In this document: positions 17,027-19,875 of the stretch, piece after piece
How positions within the stretch are numbered: the stretch's first letter is position 1
Layout of the letters: each line of letters starts with the position of its first letter
DNA from: Chloroflexota bacterium
Lineage (GTDB): Bacteria; Chloroflexota; UBA6077; CF-72
Direction of reading: 5' to 3'
NCBI GenBank assembly: GCA_019242065.1
Contig: JAFAWJ010000526.1
Coordinates: 1-19,875, forward strand
DNA: 19,875 bases
Made by a program: the position numbers and the translations under genes
The notes under the pieces: generated by a model
Told to the model about the DNA's origin: nothing
Databases searched by the model: none
Seen by the model: the letters and a program-made list of their open reading frames with translations, nothing else

Positions 17027-18409
17027 GTGGTGACCCCCGATCGACAGATGGTCATGGTGGGCTTCCTGCAGGCGCAGAACTGCTCCAATCTGCCTGCGTC
17101 CTGGCGGCATCCCGAATCACGCACCGATTTCCTGACCGCTGACTTCTATCGGGAGATCGCCCGCATCCTCGAGCGGGGCAAGTTCCACCTGGCCTTCTTC
17201 GACGACCGGCTGGCCATGCCCGACCGCTACGGCGGCGACCACGCCCACACCGTCGAGTACGGCATCCGCTGCGTCAAGCTTGATCCACTCGTCACCCTGA
17301 TGACGATGGGCATGGCCACGCAGCGTCTGGGCCTGGGCGCCACGTACTCGACCACTTACTACGAGCCGTTTCACGTCGCCCGACTGTTCGCCACGGTGGA
17401 TTTGATGACCGACGGGCGTGCGGCCTGGAACGTGGTTACCTCGCTGAACGACGGCGAGGCGCTGAATATGGGTCGCGCGGAGGTGATGGAGCACGACCTG
17501 CGCTATGACCGTGCCGACGAGTTCATGGAGGTCGTCCTCGGCCACTGGGACACGTGGGATGACGATTCGCTCATCGTCGACAAGACGGCCGGCAGGTTCG
17601 CGGACGCGTCGAAGGTCCATCGCCTGGACCACGCCGGCGAGTTCTTTCGCTCGCGTGGACCGTTCACGGTGCCGCGGTCGCCCCAGGGCCATCCGGTCGT
17701 GATCCAGGCAGGCCAGAGTGGGCGTGGCCAGAAGTTCGCTGGCCGCTGGGGTGAGGTGATCTTCACCACCTCGCCGAATGTCGCATTTGGCAAACAGAGC
17801 TATGCAAGGCTCAAGGACGAGGCGGCGCAGTGCGGGCGCGACCCGGCCGGCATGCTGCTGTGCAACCTGGTGACGCCCGTGTGTGCGGCGACGCGCATGG
17901 AGGCGGAGGACAAGATGGCGGTCATCCAGGAATTGCCCCTGGAGATCGATCAGCTGTCGCTGCTGGCCGAAGCGCTCAACTTTGACTTCGCGACCAAGGG
18001 ACTGGACGAGGAGCTCACCGACGCCGAGCTGGCCAGCTTTACGGGAATCCACACGATCCGCGACCGCGTGCTGGGTGTCAAGAAGAATCCGACAGTGCGC
18101 GAGTTCATGCAGATCTCACATCGCGGGCGGCCGGATGGCGCGGTCGTGGGCGGGCCGCGGGAGGTGGCGGACCGGCTGGAGGAGCTGTTCTCGGAGTACG
18201 TGTGTGATGGGTTCGTGGTGGGGGCGACGCACGTGCCAGGCGGCTACGCAGACTTCGTGGACTACGTGGTGCCCGAGCTGCAGCGGCGGGGGCTGTATCA
18301 CGCTGACTACACCGGCGCGACGCTGCGCGAGAACCTCGGCCTGAAGCGCCCCGAAGTCGGCGACTGGCGACCGAACGCTCAGAGATCGAGAGCGGCCGAC
18401 AGTTTGTAG
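17027..18409 (+). CDS. FMN-dependent monooxygenase of the NtaA/SnaA/DszA (luciferase-like) family
   Basis: 460 residues, GTG start; an ATG 21 bases on (residue 8) is an alternative. The layout fits the two-component monooxygenases that use FMNH2 from a separate reductase to oxidise compounds such as nitrilotriacetate, dibenzothiophene sulfone or dimethylsulfide. Visible landmarks: SWRHPESRTDF, GKFHLAFFDDRLAM, EPFHVARLFATVDLMTDGRAAWNVVTS, the central GEFFRSRGPFTVPRSPQGHPVVIQAGQSGRGQKFAGR-type region (the PQG-PV-QAG-S-G pattern is clear) and VGGPREVADRLEELF near the C-terminus. No flavin reductase gene is in the window. The substrate is unknown. The last 31 bases overlap the end of the convergent Ldh_2 gene. 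Confidence 0.9.
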   Translation: MVTPDRQMVMVGFLQAQNCSNLPASWRHPESRTDFLTADFYREIARILERGKFHLAFFDDRLAMPDRYGGDHAHTVEYGIRCVKLDPLVTLMTMGMATQRLGLGATYSTTYYEPFHVARLFATVDLMTDGRAAWNVVTSLNDGEALNMGRAEVMEHDLRYDRADEFMEVVLGHWDTWDDDSLIVDKTAGRFADASKVHRLDHAGEFFRSRGPFTVPRSPQGHPVVIQAGQSGRGQKFAGRWGEVIFTTSPNVAFGKQSYARLKDEAAQCGRDPAGMLLCNLVTPVCAATRMEAEDKMAVIQELPLEIDQLSLLAEALNFDFATKGLDEELTDAELASFTGIHTIRDRVLGVKKNPTVREFMQISHRGRPDGAVVGGPREVADRLEELFSEYVCDGFVVGATHVPGGYADFVDYVVPELQRRGLYHADYTGATLRENLGLKRPEVGDWRPNAQRSRAADSL

Positions 18410-19428
18410 CCGTCCGCGAGCTCGCGGAGTTTGTTCCACGTGGCATCTTCCACCTCGATGCCGTGCGCCGCGCGGTCTTGCTCTCGCATGTGTTCGATCT
18501 CCCCTGGATACAGCACACCCGAGAAGCCCGCGGCGGGCGGGGTGTCCTTCAGGTAGCGGGCGAACTCGGCCACCTCGCGCTTGAACTCGGCCAACGGGCG
18601 GAAGGCGGCGACGTCGAAGACGGCGAGGAAGCACCCGTCGTTGTGGCGGCCGGTGGGCTCGATGCCGAAGCCAAGACCCGTCAACAGGCCGCACAGGATC
18701 TCGACGATGACGGACAGGCCGCTACCTTTGTAGCCCTCGCTTGCGCCGAGCGGCAGCAGCGCGCCGCCGCGCCGCAAGTCGCCGGGGTTAGTCGTCGGCT
18801 GCCCCGAGGCATCGATCAGCCACCCTTCGGGCACGGACTCGCCGCGCGAGACAGCTAGCGAGATCTTGCCGGCTGCGACCGCCGAGGTGGCCATGTCCAG
18901 AAACAGCGGCCCGTCGAGGTCGGAGGGAATCGCAATCGACAGCGGATTGGTCCCCAGCCGCGGCTCGCGGCCGCCGAAGGGCGCCACTTGTTTGGCCGAG
19001 CGACCGGAGTCGGCGGTGATCAGGCCGATCATGTCGGCGCGCGCGGCCATCAACGTATAGCTCGCGAGTCGGCCGATGTGCCCCTGGCGATGGACGGTCG
19101 TGGCCGCCACGTGCGACTGGCGTGCCTTGTCGATCGTCAGTTGCATCGCGCGCTCGGTGACGGTGTAGCCGAAAGCCCAGTGGCCGTCGATCACCGTGGT
19201 GGTGGCTGACTCCTGGTCGATCGTCCACTCCGCACCCGGCACGATGTGGCCTACCTGGATGCGGTCGATGTAGGTCGGAATCTGGATAATTCCGTGCGAG
19301 TCGTGGCCGGCCAGGTTAGCGTCGATGCAGTGGCGCATGACGATTTCGGCCTCGTCGGCGGAGGCGCCGGCGGATTCGAGCAGGGCCTTACCGATGCGAT
19401 GCAGACGGTCAGCGGCAATACGTGGCAC
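18379..19428 (-). CDS. Ldh_2 family (malate/L-lactate/ureidoglycolate-type) NAD(P)-dependent dehydrogenase
   Basis: 349 residues, GTG at 19428. Ldh_2 proteins form a distinct non-Rossmann dehydrogenase family that acts on 2-hydroxy acids, imino acids or ureidoglycolate. Landmarks: the active-site NLAGHDSHGIIQIPTYIDR (H45 in the SHG), QGHIGRLASYTLMAA, the APFGGREPRLGTNPLS region, LFLDMATSAVAAGKI and EGYKGSGLSVIVEILCGLLTG. All major blocks are present and the length is typical. The substrate cannot be told. It starts 8 bases after the lgt stop, so the two are likely co-transcribed, and its end overlaps the end of the convergent monooxygenase gene. Confidence 0.92.
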   Translation of the reverse strand: MPRIAADRLHRIGKALLESAGASADEAEIVMRHCIDANLAGHDSHGIIQIPTYIDRIQVGHIVPGAEWTIDQESATTTVIDGHWAFGYTVTERAMQLTIDKARQSHVAATTVHRQGHIGRLASYTLMAARADMIGLITADSGRSAKQVAPFGGREPRLGTNPLSIAIPSDLDGPLFLDMATSAVAAGKISLAVSRGESVPEGWLIDASGQPTTNPGDLRRGGALLPLGASEGYKGSGLSVIVEILCGLLTGLGFGIEPTGRHNDGCFLAVFDVAAFRPLAEFKREVAEFARYLKDTPPAAGFSGVLYPGEIEHMREQDRAAHGIEVEDATWNKLRELADGYKLSAALDL

Positions 19429-19436
19429 GCTGCTAT

Positions 19437-19875
19437 CTAACTCGACAGGGGCACGTGCTTGGCAACCCCGTCGTCGCCGCCGTCGGCCACCGATTCACTC
19501 ACTGCTGCCGGCGTGTCAACGGGACTCACGGCTGCTACCCGCGTCGCGGGACCATGCGACGGGCCGTAGCGCCGCGCCCGCTGCATCTGGAAGACCAGCG
19601 CCCAGATGGCGACCATCGCCGCTAGCACCGACAACAGCTGCCCCTGGCTCAGGCCCAGTGCGAACGGCGTATCCAGTCGGTACAGCTGAACGAAGAAGCG
19701 GCATACCGAGTAGGCCAGGATGAATACCCAGAACAGCATCCCGTCGCGGGGGAGCCGCGGATCCCAGTTGAATCGCGGACGTCCGTTACTCCGGATGAAG
19801 CCCCGCGCCAGCCAGACCAGGCCGGCGAAAATCACCAGGTCCAGGATCAGCTCGTAGCCGACTGCCAGGTGGACC
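19437..19875 (-). CDS. lgt: Prolipoprotein diacylglyceryl transferase, C-terminal part (runs off right edge)
   Basis: 145 residues of the C-terminal half are visible; the start and most catalytic residues lie beyond 19875. Lgt moves diacylglycerol from phosphatidylglycerol onto the lipobox cysteine of prelipoproteins. Visible landmarks: VHLAVGYELILDLVIF (the HPxxxYE region, with YE kept), the hydrophobic MLFWVFILAYSVCRFFVQLYR, where the R corresponds to the conserved arginine near the C-terminus, and LSQGQLLSVLAAMVAIW (the GQ-x-LS motif). An unusual hydrophilic tail of about 45 residues, rich in Ala, Val, Ser, Asp and Gly, follows the last helix. The frame stays open upstream, so an internal GTG at 19835 is not the start. 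Confidence 0.85.
   Translation of the reverse strand, partial: VHLAVGYELILDLVIFAGLVWLARGFIRSNGRPRFNWDPRLPRDGMLFWVFILAYSVCRFFVQLYRLDTPFALGLSQGQLLSVLAAMVAIWALVFQMQRARRYGPSHGPATRVAAVSPVDTPAAVSESVADGGDDGVAKHVPLSS

Overview
The window is GC-rich (low GC only in a few short intergenic gaps), densely packed bacterial chromosome, with no sign of phage, plasmid, IS, CRISPR, tRNA or rRNA sequence. The mix of genes (a Luciferase-like F420-type oxidoreductase, a DUF2089 / DUF4097-like / SHOCT-like trio, an Eis-like acetyltransferase, frequent GTG/TTG starts, very high third-position GC) fits a member of Chloroflexota best. An actinobacterium-like lineage is the main alternative. This placement is inference, not proof.

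Layout. (1) Bases 1-2372, minus strand: the classic origin-associated operon rpmH-rnpA-yidD-yidC-jag (jag runs off the left edge), encoding ribosomal protein L34, the RNase P protein, and the membrane-insertion machinery. YidC carries an unusual ~170-residue extracytoplasmic insert. (2) 2540-5791: an Eis-like GNAT acetyltransferase (minus), a divergently transcribed SAM methyltransferase (plus) with a perfect inverted repeat between them, and a multi-pass membrane protein of unknown function. (3) 5845-7845: a complete gyrB. dnaA, dnaN and recF, which often sit between rpmH and gyrB, are absent here. (4) 7955-9671: an MFS transporter and a small CxCxxC protein of unknown function.

(5) 9724-16951: a long co-directional run with gaps of 0-26 bp or short overlaps, starting from a textbook promoter that appears to give a leaderless mRNA. 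It begins with three proteins (DUF2089 zinc-ribbon/HTH, a DUF4097-like beta-repeat protein, a small SHOCT-like protein) that share one short helical module, followed directly by a two-permease plus ATPase ABC-2 exporter. This reads as a possible envelope-stress sensing/export unit and is the most interesting system in the window. The same run continues with an endonuclease III, a CvpA-CAP fusion protein that seems to start at CTG, an F420-type luciferase-like oxidoreductase and a cupin.

(6) 17027-19875: an NtaA/DszA-type flavin monooxygenase (plus) meeting tail-to-tail, with a 31-bp overlap, a minus-strand pair consisting of an Ldh_2-family dehydrogenase and the C-terminal part of lgt (cut by the right edge). 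Several genes have a -10-like hexamer exactly 6 bp before the start codon, suggesting that leaderless transcription is common in this organism.
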